Shown here: positions 1 through 8,800 of the stretch, piece after piece
How positions within the stretch are numbered: position 1 is the first letter of the stretch
How the letters are laid out: the number at the start of each line of letters is the position of its first letter
Assembly: GCF_029931775.1 (NCBI RefSeq)
Contig: NC_079320.1
Coordinates: forward strand, 46,176,021-46,240,020
Length of the DNA: 64,000 nt
From: Euleptes europaea
Lineage: Eukaryota; Chordata; Lepidosauria; Squamata; Sphaerodactylidae
Direction: 5' to 3'
Position numbers and translations under genes: made by a program
The notes under the pieces: generated by a model
The model's input: the letters and a program-made list of their open reading frames with translations, nothing else
The model's database searches: none
Told to the model about the DNA's origin: nothing

Positions 1-141
1 GATCAGTTCCCCTGAAGAAAATGGCTGCTTGGGCAATTGGACTCTACGGCATGGAAGTCCCTCCCCTCCCCAAACCCTGCCCTCCTCAGGCTCCGCCCCA
101 AAAACCTCCTGTTGGTGACAAAGAGGGACCTGGCAACCCTA
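1..141 (-). mobile_element. hAT-like MITE, copy cut by the window edge
   Basis: Antisense copy of a roughly 210-bp element, ending GGCAACCCTA. It shares the internal block around CAATTGGACTCTA and CTCCGCCCCAAAA with the copies at 170, 1625, 55670 and 58488. Only the right part is in the window. Confidence 0.7.
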
Positions 142-169
142 GCTAGGCCTTGGCTTCTGCTCCCAGAGC

Positions 170-335
170 TAGGGTTGCCAGGTCCCTCTTCGCCACAGGG
201 TGAGGTTTGGGGAGGGGAGGGCCCTAGATGCCATAGAGTCCAATGGCCAAGGCGTCCATTTTCTCCAGGGGAACTGATCTCTATTGGCTGGAGATCTGTT
301 GTAACAGCAGGAGATCTATTACCTGGAGGTTAGGA
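170..335 (+). mobile_element. hAT-like MITE, degenerate copy
   Basis: Begins TAGGGTTGCCA and runs through the TTTTCTCCAGGGGAACTGATC core to CCTGGAGGTTAGG. It faces the copy at 1-141 across a 28-bp spacer, giving an inverted pair. The right terminal repeat is decayed. Confidence 0.7.
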
Positions 336-380
336 AAACAGTATAGGAGCGAAGAACATTTACAAACAAGGTGCAATTTA

Positions 381-560
381 CAAACAAGTAGCCACACTAT
401 AACCAACACACAGTATGTACAAAATATACAACCCGAGGGCAAAAAGTCTTTCAAAGGTCTCAGCTGAGTACTCTGCTGAGACCTTTGAAAGACCTTTTGC
501 CCTTGGGCTGTCTATTGTGTACATACTGTGTGATGGTTATAGTGTGGCTACTTGTGTTTG
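381..560. repeat. Long near-perfect palindrome (about 90-bp arms)
   Basis: The segment 381-469 is matched by the reverse complement of 470-560 with only about ten differences, and the centre is at about 469/470 with almost no loop. It lies in the DCHS2 intron downstream of coding exon 2. It looks like a foldback-type MITE or a recent inverted duplication; I saw no clear target-site duplication. Confidence 0.85.
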
Positions 561-730
561 CGCATTGGATGTATATCGGTCTCTCAGGAGCTTACCTCGG
601 TTGCCCCCCGGTTTGTCGGCGTTCTTCGCCCCGCTGCCCTTTCCCTGACCTCCGGCATCAGTACCGAGGCGCCTGTTTCTTCTCCCCCCGCCCGCCCGCC
701 CCCGGCCCGCCCGCTCCCGGCGCGGGTTAC

Positions 731-1486
731 CTGCAGCAGGCAGAGGCCGTCGGGGGCGTGCTCGGGCACGGCGGCGTTGTAGCGGCGCCGCGCGAAGACG
801 GGCTCGTGGTCGTTGAGGCGGGCCACGCGGAGGGGCAGCGGGCGCTGGGCGGCGAGGGGCGGCGAGCCCGAGTCGACGGCCAGCAGGCGCAGCTGGTAGG
901 CGGCGCGGCGCTCGCGGTCCAGGGGCCCCTCGACGCACACGAAGAAGACCCCGCCGCCCGCCGGGCGCAGCGAGAAGGCGCCGTCGCCGCCCTGCAGGCT
1001 CAGCGCCACCCCGCCGCCCTCCTCCTCCTCGTCGTCGGGGTCCGAGACGGAGACGCGGGCCACGTAGTCGCCGCGGGCCGCCCCCTCGGAGACGCTGGCG
1101 CCGGCGTCGGTGAGGAAGAGCAGGCCGATGGCGGGCGGGTTGTCGTTCACGTCCAGCACCTCCACGGCCACCAGGGCGGTGGCGGCCTCGGGCTGGGCGC
1201 CGCCGTCGCGGGCCTCGACGGCCAGGCGGTGCAGCGCGCGCGCCTCGCGGTCCAGCGGCCGCCGCAGCCGCAGCAGCCCGCTGCGCTCGTCCACCTCGAA
1301 GGGGGCGGCCGCCGCCGGGTCGGCCTGCCGGGGGCTCAGCCGGTAGCGCACCTCGCCGTTGGCCCCCGCGTCCGGGTCGCTGGCCCGCAGCTGGCACACC
1401 GCGCTCCCCGCCGGCGCGTCCTCCCGCACCGCCGCCCGGTACTCGGCCCGCTCGAAGGCCGGCGCGTTGTCGTTCTCGTCCAGCAC
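731..1486 (-). CDS. DCHS2: DCHS2 coding exon 2 (cadherin repeats EC3-EC4, start of EC5)
   Basis: This 252-codon, phase-0 exon continues the dachsous-type protocadherin. It starts after a pyrimidine-rich acceptor ending TCCTGCAG and ends at donor CAG|GTAACC. Joining it to the upstream exon gives VEVQ-VLDENDNAP, a canonical calcium-binding inter-cadherin linker split exactly at the junction. Along the exon the linkers are DENDNAP (residues 3-9), DVNDNPP (112-118) and a degenerate LNDHEP (224-229). LDRE and AxDxG motifs of each repeat lie between them. EC4 contains an acidic run, DPDDEEEE. The family binds FAT cadherins at the cell surface in planar cell polarity and Hippo signalling. The exon is very GC-rich and arginine/alanine-biased on every strand, so long shadow frames exist on both strands. 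The remaining exons lie left of the window. Naming as DCHS2 rests on family plus synteny with PLRG1 and FGB; DCHS1 is less likely. Confidence 0.9.
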
Positions 1487-1498
1487 CTGCAGGACACC

Positions 1499-1500
<2 letters not shown>

Positions 1501-1532
<32 letters not shown>
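1501..1532. repeat. G-run and (GGA)n microsatellite forming the DCHS2 exon 2 pyrimidine tract
   Basis: A run of G followed by GGA/GAG units sits next to the acceptor. Read on the minus strand it is the (TCC)n plus poly-C pyrimidine tract feeding the acceptor of DCHS2 coding exon 2. Length variation here could affect splicing. Confidence 0.8.
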
Positions 1533-1534
<2 letters not shown>

Positions 1535-1624
1535 CTGCAGGGGCCCGCTTTCTCCACCGCTGAAGGCACAACCCGACCGGCCGGCAGTCCCCCTCCCCAC
1601 CACAGACGCCCTGGCAGGGAGGTG

Positions 1625-1826
1625 TAGGGCTGCCAACCTCCCGCTACTAGCTGGAGCTCTCCTGCTATTACACCTGATCTCCAGACGGGAGAGATCCGTT
1701 CCCCTGGAGAAAAGGGCCGCCTTGGCCATTGGACTCTATGGCATTGACGTCCCTCCCCAAACCCACCCTCCTCAGGCTCTGCCCCGAAAACCTCCCGCTG
1801 GAGGCAGAGGGGGACCTGGCAACCCA
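1625..1826 (-). mobile_element. hAT-like MITE inside DCHS2 intron 1
   Basis: Bounded by TAGGGCTGCCAACCTCC and CCTGGCAACCC, with the family core in between. It makes up about 40% of the intron. No intact target-site duplication was seen. Confidence 0.75.
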
Positions 1827-1837
1827 AAGTAGGGGGG

Positions 1838-2000
1838 GCTGAGAGAGGGGGACTAGCCCAAGGTCACCCAGCCGGCGTCCTTCCTGGGCAGGAGTGGGGA
1901 AACCCACCCGCTTCGCCCGACTAGCCCTCCCCTGTCATGTGGAGGAGCGGGGAATCAAACCCGGCTCTCCAGATCAGAGGCCACCGCTCCAAGCCCCCAC
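1838..2000 (-). mobile_element. tRNA-derived SINE, antisense (GTGGTTAAGAG family)
   Basis: Shows the family's antisense landmarks: CAAGGTCACCCAGC, GGAGTGGGGAAAC, CATGTGGAGGAGCGGGGAATC and the decayed tRNA-like head around CCACCGCTCCAA. It abuts the DCHS2 exon 1 splice donor. Confidence 0.75.
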
Positions 2001-2017
2001 CCCGCGCCGGCGCTCAC

Positions 2018-2758
2018 CTGGACCTCCACCCGCAGGCGGCCGCTGCGCCGGGGGCTGCCCCCGTCCCAGGCCTCCACCAGCAGCCGGTACGTGTCCTCCT
2101 GCTCGCGGTCGAGCCGCCGCAGCAGCACCAGGTCCAGGGCGGCGTCGGGGGGGCTGCCGTAGCGCAGCTGGAAGAGCGGCGCGCCCCCCGGCCCCCCGCC
2201 GGCGTCCCCGGCGGGCTCGGCGGGCAGCAGCGAGTAGCCCTGGACGGCGAAGGCGCCGTCGTCGGGGTCCCTGGCGGCGGGCAGGCGGAAGGCGCTGCCG
2301 GGCGGGCTGAGCTCGGAGACGGCCAGGCGGGCCGAGGCGCGGGGGAAGCGGGGCGCGTGGTCGTTGGCGTCGCCCACGGCGATCTCCACCTGCACCACCT
2401 CCCCCCGCAGGGTGGCCGCCGCGAAGCCGTAGTGCGCCCGCCGCTCCCGGTCCAGCGGCCGCGCCGTGCGGATGAGGCCCGTGCCCGTGTGCACGTGGAA
2501 ATCCGCCAGCACCGCCGACTCGCCGCTCTCCTCCGAGAGGAAGAAGCCTCCCGGGTGCGCCCCGCCGGGGGGCAGCCCCGCGCTGATGTCCCCCACCAGA
2601 GTGTCTGCCGGCAGCCCTTCGTCCACGGCCAGGCGGAGGTGGTACACCTGCCCCAGGCAGCCCCCGGCCGCACACCAGCACAGGCAGAGCGGGATCCACC
2701 AGCCCCCTTGCCTCCGACGGGCCCGCGTTGCCCCCGGGGCAGCCGGTCGGTGCCCCAT
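2018..2758 (-). CDS. DCHS2: DCHS2 first coding exon (signal peptide, EC1-EC2)
   Basis: This is the amino-terminal exon of a dachsous-family protocadherin, 247 codons ending in phase 0 at donor CAG|GTGAGC. I chose the Met of MGHRPAAPG because a basic stretch (RARRRQ) and a hydrophobic core (WWIPLCLCWCAAGG) follow, with likely signal cleavage near residue 36. An in-frame Met 34 codons upstream (base 2860) would bury the signal peptide. EC1 spans about residues 37-129, followed by the linker DANDHAPRF (130-138), then EC2 with LDREQEDTYRLLVEAWDGG. The linker has His in place of the usual Asn, so one calcium site may be altered. The protein would be a type I membrane cadherin pairing with FAT4-like partners. 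Order and strand relative to PLRG1 and FGB match mammalian DCHS2. Confidence 0.9.
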
Positions 2759-3480
2759 GCTCCTCTCAGCCGCTTTGCGTCCTCGGCATGCCAAGCCAGG
2801 GCCACGGGCTATCCTCGTTGCTTTAATTGGAGCTTGCTCCGTATATAGCAGCAATAACACCTTTATACATTTTTGAAATTAAATGGTCGTCGTTTTCCAA
2901 GAGCATTCCTTGGACCAAGCCGGTGCCACGGATCTGGGTCTTCCCCGGGGCAGAGAGGTCTCTGCCCAGCAGGCGCGCCTGGGGCTGGGTTAAGTCACAG
3001 TGACCACAGCCTCGCTTGCTTCTCTCCCTTTCTTCCTTCCCCAGCTGCAGCCTTCCCCGCAGCTCGGAATCAGGTGCATCGTATTCCTCCTGTCAGGAAA
3101 TCCTTCGCCTCCGGCAGACGAGGACAGTCCCCAGCCTTGTGCTGCTGCTGCTGCTTTGGAGGCTCCTGCTGCAGCCCGGCTCTGGCCGCTCCCCCTCGCT
3201 GCCTCCCAGCCGCCGCTTAACACACCCCCTCCTCATGTGACAGCAGGCAAGGACAGACTCGGCTGCTGGGAGATACAGCGGCAGGACTGCTGCAGGGGGC
3301 TGCCCCAAGCCCCCCGGCTGGGCGGAAGGATGCTGGGCGCCGAGCATCCAGAAAAGTTGTCTTGCCAACCTGCCTGAGGAAGGAGCACCGCAAAGCACTG
3401 GCGCAGAGTGCTATCAAAGCAGCGGTAGGTCTGTGGCAACTAGTAAGCCTGTTACGAGTTGATGGATTAGACAGCACGCT
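2759..3480 (-). promoter_or_regulatory. DCHS2: DCHS2 5' region, CpG-rich
   Basis: GC-rich sequence upstream of the DCHS2 start codon, continuous with the CpG-rich coding exons. It should hold the 5' UTR and promoter, but I could not fix a transcription start or a TATA element. Small frames here (for example 2990-3223) look like chance frames in GC-rich DNA. Confidence 0.5.
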
Positions 3481-5820
3481 TGGACTATCCTGGCACGTGA
3501 AGGGTCCATAATACTGACGGAGTCGTTAAAACACATCTGTCTGAAAGACAACTTCTGGAAGGGGGGGTGTACACTGCCTCAGGCATTAAGCCCTGCCCGT
3601 TCCCTGTTGCATTCCACTGACAGACAACGTGGTGCAAACCCACGCAGATGTAGGACAGCTTTGGTTTGGGCTTTTAGACACCCGAACATGCCTGATCCAC
3701 GTTTCAGAAGGGGTTACTGAGAATCACTGCACTTCAGGTGCTTAAACTGAAAGGATAAGGCTTTGACCGTTTTAATTTCACTGCAGCATAGCTGGAAACG
3801 GGACTTCTAATCTTCCAGTCTATGCATATGCATAATGATAAGAATCTTACATTTTTAATAAAGCCTCTCAAGCCTCAAGGAAGGCAAAGCACTCTACAAA
3901 TTTTATTAAATCATTGTACAAAGCCATTAGTGGGCTAGAACTACGACTAACTCCTATAGTTAAGATCTCTTCCTTCCTTTTAAGTGATTAATGGGACCCA
4001 TATTGGCATGGTTTATTTATGAAAATCCTAGAAAGAGAAGCCCATACTAAGCATTTGTGCCTGCACAGTGAGGTAAGTGTGATGTAACAGTATAGTTAAG
4101 CAAATAATAGTCCAAACCACATAAAGAGAATATATGTTCCCCAACTGGGAAGTTACAATACTTGAAAGGAGACGAGGTCGTTAGAAAGGAAATTTACTTG
4201 ACTTTCTTGTACAACTACGCCACTGCAAAATTATAAACTTTATGATACTGTTACATCTCACTTAGCTTTTGTTATGACCTCTGTAGATAATTATTACAGT
4301 ACATTACTGTAATTACCTTATTTGTCTTTACAGCAGTCCTGTGGCATGTTGTATTTTACATCTTAGAAACAGGAAACTCAGGCTAATGGCTGTCTTGTGC
4401 ATATTTACTCCGGAGCAGGTCCTATTGAACTCTGTGTGACTTAAGGCTGCAATCCTAAGAACACTTTCCTGGGAGTACACCCTATTTGCATAACATGGGG
4501 CTTACTTAGGAGTAGACCTGCATCCGATTGCTTTCTTTGCCAAAGAGTTCACGAAGCAGTAAAGGTTTAAATGTGGATCTCCGTATGGCTATGTGGTAGC
4601 TCTTAATGCGTTGTCTAATTGTGCCATGTGCTAATGATTAAAAAACAAATGTGACCATCCTACATAGTTCTTTGACAAGCACTGGCTCTTTGGGACTACC
4701 AGAGAAAGTGCTTACAAATGAAAGTAACAAGCAAAAAAAAAAGGGAGGGTGCAAAAACATGCTTCAGTACAGGAGGAAGTTTAAATCCTACAGAATGCTG
4801 CAATGATAAAGCATTTTAGGATTCAATGAATTTTGCTCCATTTAATACTCTGTCCCTTGTTTTCCTGAAGAGAAGCTAATGCTTCTCTTAATACTATTGG
4901 ATCAGTAAGTATTCAAACAACAGCGATAATATAATGCCTTAATTGGCATGAACTAAAACCCATAAAATGAGCAAGCTTTTGATTTAACCAAGACTCTTTC
5001 AGACTGGATGTTAAGCAACAAAAAAGTGGGGTAGGAGGAGCACAGAATGAGAAGAAGTGCAGATGTCTTTCCTACATTTTCTTTTGTGGAAAATGTAGGA
5101 AAGATGCCTGTAATCCTTCTCATGAACTTTGAATGGTGCACTGGGTAGAGTCAACAGATGCCAAAAAATATCAGACTACTGATATTGTATTGGAATAGTA
5201 TTGGTATGTTCTACTTGAAGGAAACATTTTTCCCATAGAAAAATTCCATCATTGCATGACTACAAGATCACTCCTAAATTCCCCCTTTTGGACAACCGGA
5301 TACAGTCTTCTCCAAAGACATCCTAAGAAAGCACTTCATAGACATAAAATGAAACTCAGTAACTACTAAGATGTAGTTCCCAATTATCTTTCAATGTAAT
5401 TTTAAATTCTGGGTAGGATTCAGTCAAAACTACTGCTTTCTGACAGTAGCTGTCACTGTAGTGTCTCCATATTGGTGGCGTTAAAATGATTTCCCATTTA
5501 CATGTAAAGTGCTACACACACACACAACAGGTTCAGAAATAACCAGGTTAATCCCAGGAGCATGAATTCCTGTGGTTCACACCCTCCATGTTAGAGAGCA
5601 GAGCCATTCCACTTTGAAATTCTGCCCCTAAGACAACAGATGGGACCTAACTAGCCGCTTCAGGCTAGCCCAAGTTTGGATTAATCCAATAGGTTAAAAT
5701 AAATTCTCCTTTGAACAGCAAATCACTGCTCTACCCCAATGCGAACTGTTCTGGAAGCCCTCTGTTTCAGTTTGCCACTTGGTGAGACGAAGAGGCTGCT
5801 GTTTGAAGAATGACTCGTTT
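3481..5820. other. Intergenic, no gene seen
   Basis: AT-rich unique sequence between DCHS2 and PLRG1. Around 4385-4530 is a decayed member of a reptile interspersed family (GGCTGCAATCCTAAG ... GGAGTA ... CTTACTTAGGAGTAGAC). A short CA repeat lies near 5515. I see no exon with splice support. Confidence 0.5.
5066..5104. repeat. Perfect 16-bp stem hairpin
   Basis: Arms TCTTTCCTACATTTTC and its exact reverse complement flank a 7-nt loop. It sits in intergenic AT-rich DNA. It is short for a microRNA precursor and may be chance or a small inverted duplication. Confidence 0.7.
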
Positions 5821-5825
5821 GCAGG

Positions 5826-6147
5826 AGGAGGAGGAAGAAGAAGAGTTGGTTTGTATATGCTGACTTTCTCTACCACTTAAGGGAGACTCAAACCGCCTTA
5901 CAATCACCTTCCCTTCCCCTCCCCACAGCAGACACCCTGTGAGGTAGGTGGAGCTGAGAGAGCTCTAACCTAGCTGTAACTTGCCCAAGGTCACCCAGCT
6001 GACTTTGTGTGTATGCGTGGGGAAACAAATCCAGTCCACCAGATTAGCCTCCTCCACTCATGTGGAGAAGCTGGGAATCAAACCAGGTTCTCCAGATCTG
6101 AGTCCACTGCTCCAAACAACCGCTCTTAACTACTACACCAAGCAAAG
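5826..6147 (-). mobile_element. tRNA-derived SINE, antisense, near full length
   Basis: In plus-strand order it shows the GAAGAAGAAGAGTTGG tail, the CTCTACCACTTAAGGGAGACTC block, CACCCTGTGAGGTAGGTGG, CCCAAGGTCACCCAGC and the tRNA-like head CGCTCTTAACTACTACACC. Related copies are at 23728, 35534, 60925 and 63690. Confidence 0.85.
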
Positions 6148-8160
6148 AAGAGAGCACGAGAAACAGTTTTCCAACAAGCACATCTTGCAGCCTGACCTGC
6201 CCCTCTACCAGGGTTGTTCCTGCTACCACACAGATAACACTCACTGTGCATATTTTAAAATTGCCCCTTCCCCCCAATATGCAAGGCAAAAAGGTAGGGT
6301 GGTACAAGCAGAGGGAGCTGAACTGTAGTGTACCTGATGGGCAGCCAGCTGCCACTTTATAGATAATCTACAGTTATGGGGGTTCTGCCATACTTTTGGA
6401 AGAGTCATATATCACTAAATGCTTCTGATGTATTATCTGCTGAGCACAATATTAACAGCCTTTGTTTTTATGAAATGTCTTTTGTTTTTGTTTGTTTTGC
6501 ATGTCACCATCTCCTCTAGAAGAATACAAATTCTGCAACAAGTGGTGCCAAGAGGGAGGGGGGGAAAGTGACTGGTCAGTGATGTTCTGGAGATAGATAT
6601 GTCCACATTTTTTTTCAACTCACATCATCCAGTCTTCATTAGAAAGTATCTCCTTGTCATCATTCCAGATTCACTATTGATTCTGGGTATTGCTTTTGGG
6701 AACAGCTGAGCTTGCATGGCTTCATTTTAAATTATCTGTTTCCAAGTTACATCCTTAACAGAGTGCCAGATTGTATTATTATCAGAATATATAGGATCAG
6801 TTTTAAGCATCCTTGCACTGAACGTGCCTTTGTGCTATCACCATACCAGGATCTGATCACATTGTGGCAGTATTCATCAGCACATACAAACGCTGTACAA
6901 GGAACAGATAAGAATGTGATTTGTCTTTGCTGGATCAGAAGTCTGCTTAATGGCCAGCCAGATGTATCTGGGACAACTCAGAAGTGGGACATGACTGAGA
7001 AATGTCATTTTTTATTTCCCCCCCCCCAACACCTAGCAGTTACATACTGCCTCTGAACACAAAGATTCCTTTTTTAAAAAAAATTATCATGGCTAGTGAT
7101 AAGACTTCTTTAGCCTCCTTGTACAGTATCACGCAGGCCTTTTGGCTGTGTGGTAATCCACCACAACCCCTGCCAATCTTATCGAAAACATGTCAGAATT
7201 CACTTGGGTAAGGAAAAAGAGCCAGATAGCTTTGTCCAGCTTTCTAAGGATAAGGTGCCCCTTTAGTTTGGATACTGCAAGTCCTTTGTATTACTGCAGC
7301 TATAACTGAATCACAGGACCAGGGCAAAAGTCATATTTCTAGCATGTCATTATAATACAACTGATAAGCGTATCTGCTTAAGACGCTTGTATATTTATTT
7401 GGAGTATTCATAGGCCACCTTTCCATCCAACAGATCTTTGAGGCAACTAACAAGATAAAAATATAAAAAGCTCAGATAAAACCATCATAAAGTAACAGAA
7501 AGAATCAAAAGGCTCAGCACATCAACATTTGACACCACCTCCTACTTCAGTCTAGTTTGAAGGCATTCTGGAAACAAAAAGGGCCTGTCTAACCTCCTGA
7601 GGTAGGAAATTCCATAATCTTGGGGCAGCAACCTAGAAAGCCCCATCTACCTGCATGCAAACACACACACATTAGCTTTACTAAAGATTGATTCACACAG
7701 GAAAACATGGATATCTAGACCTGAGCTGATACATGTGGAAGAGGCTAAAAGTATGCGAATGACCCAAAATTACCCAGGGAGCTTCTATAGCAAGCTGGGG
7801 ATTCGAACCTGGGTCTCCCAGACTATACTCTGAAGCTCTAACCACTATACAACACTGGCTTTCATAGGGAGGCTGCTGTTGAACAGAAGCAAGTAGCCAG
7901 GCCTTGTTGAGTCATGCAAGTCGAATGGTATCAAGTCACCCAGTCATTGCTGCCAGACCTAAGGTTGCCAGCCTCCAGGTGGGATCTGGAGATCTCCCAG
8001 AATTATAATCCATCTCCAGATAATAGAGATCTGTCCTGGAGAAATTGGCTGCTTTGGAGGGTGGGCTTTATGGCATTATATTAGGCTTAATCACCTCCCT
8101 TCCCCTAGCCTGGGATGCTGTATTTGCCTAACAACAGCTGCTGAGGGAATCCATTTCTTA
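6148..8160. other. Intergenic with decayed repeats
   Basis: Contains an old SINE-like tail around 7395-7475, an old antisense tRNA-SINE head at about 7770-7860 (GGATTCGAACCTGGGTCTCCCAGA) and a truncated hAT-like MITE at about 7970-8078. No gene is supported. The 114-codon frame at 6712-7056 shows no recognisable domain. Confidence 0.5.
7970..8078 (+). mobile_element. hAT-like MITE, 3'-truncated
   Basis: Starts TAAGGTTGCCAGCCTCCAGGT and retains the GGAGATCTCC and GCTTTATGGCATT landmarks, then diverges. Confidence 0.6.
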
Positions 8161-8209
8161 AAGCTACAAGCACTCTTTTTATCAGTTAGGGTTTTTTAAC
8201 CCTTCAGTG

Positions 8210-8548
8210 TATTTTTTTTTTTTGGATTTCACTCTTTCACTCTCTTTTAGCTTCTACTACACCATCACTATTTCTTCCTCTCTCTATTTCTGCCTCCCCA
8301 ACCCCATCACTGTCTTTCTTTTTGCCCTCTACCCATCACTCTCTCTTTTCTGTTTCTACCCCTCACCCCATCACCATTACTTGCTTTCTCTTTCTGCCTT
8401 CTCAACTCCATTACTGCCTCTCTTCTTTTTGCCCCCAACCCCATCACTCTTTCTTTCTGCACCCCATCACTATTTCTTCCTCTTTCTGCCTCCCCTCTCT
8501 TTCTGTCATCATTCTTTCTCTGTTTCTGTCCCACTCCCCATCACTTTC
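8210..8548. repeat. Pyrimidine-rich degenerate minisatellite
   Basis: Almost pure C/T on the plus strand, with a recurrent imperfect unit of roughly 30-40 bp around CCCCATCACT followed by TTTCTTTCTGCC. The apparent frames on both strands (8207-8563 and 8307-8534) are artefacts of this composition. Confidence 0.8.
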
Positions 8549-8560
8549 TCTGTCTCCCTG

Positions 8561-8788
8561 TAGTAGAAAAGGGCAAGAGTTCAGCAGCACCTTAAAGACT
8601 AACAAAAATATTTTCTGGTAGGGTATGAGCTTTCGTGAGCCACAGCTCACTTCTTCAGATACAGAGCTGTGGCTCACGAAAGCTCAGACCCTACCAGAAA
8701 ATATTTTTGTTAGTCTTTAAGGTGCTACTGGACTCTTGCCCTTTTCTACTACTGCAGACAGACTAACACGGCTACCCACTGTGAATTA
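8561..8788. mobile_element. PLE tail, head-to-head inverted dimer with 12-bp TSD
   Basis: The left arm is antisense and the right arm is sense, joined at their 5' ends. Shared tail landmarks are GTTAGTCTTTAAGGTGCTAC, CTCTTGCCCTTTTCTAC and AGACTAACACGGCTACCC, the last only in the right arm. The direct repeat TCTGTCTCCCTG flanks it at 8549-8560 and 8789-8800. The left arm carries the hammerhead-like fold at 8627-8658. Assignment to Penelope-like elements is inference from architecture and from the related GIY-YIG copies in this window. Confidence 0.75.
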
Positions 8789-8800
8789 TCTGTCTCCCTG

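Larger units (their letters stand above)
1487..2017 (-). other. DCHS2: DCHS2 intron 1, largely transposon-derived
   Basis: This 531-bp intron has donor GTGAGC and an acceptor preceded by a (TCC)n-rich pyrimidine tract. It is mostly two repeats: a hAT-like MITE at about 1625-1826 and an antisense tRNA-derived SINE at about 1838-2000. The SINE ends within about 20 bp of the splice donor. Confidence 0.75.

Noticed and set aside
485-1627. 380-codon plus-strand frame and other long frames in the GC-rich left end
   Set aside because: They are shadows of the DCHS2 exons on the minus strand. The real frame has cadherin linkers and splice sites; these do not.
2759-2860. Upstream in-frame Met of DCHS2 at 2860
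   Set aside because: It would add 34 residues before the signal peptide and hide it; MGHRP gives a normal secretory amino terminus.
8207-8563. 118-codon frame in the pyrimidine-rich tract
   Set aside because: Low-complexity Ser/Leu/Phe/Pro composition caused by a C/T minisatellite.
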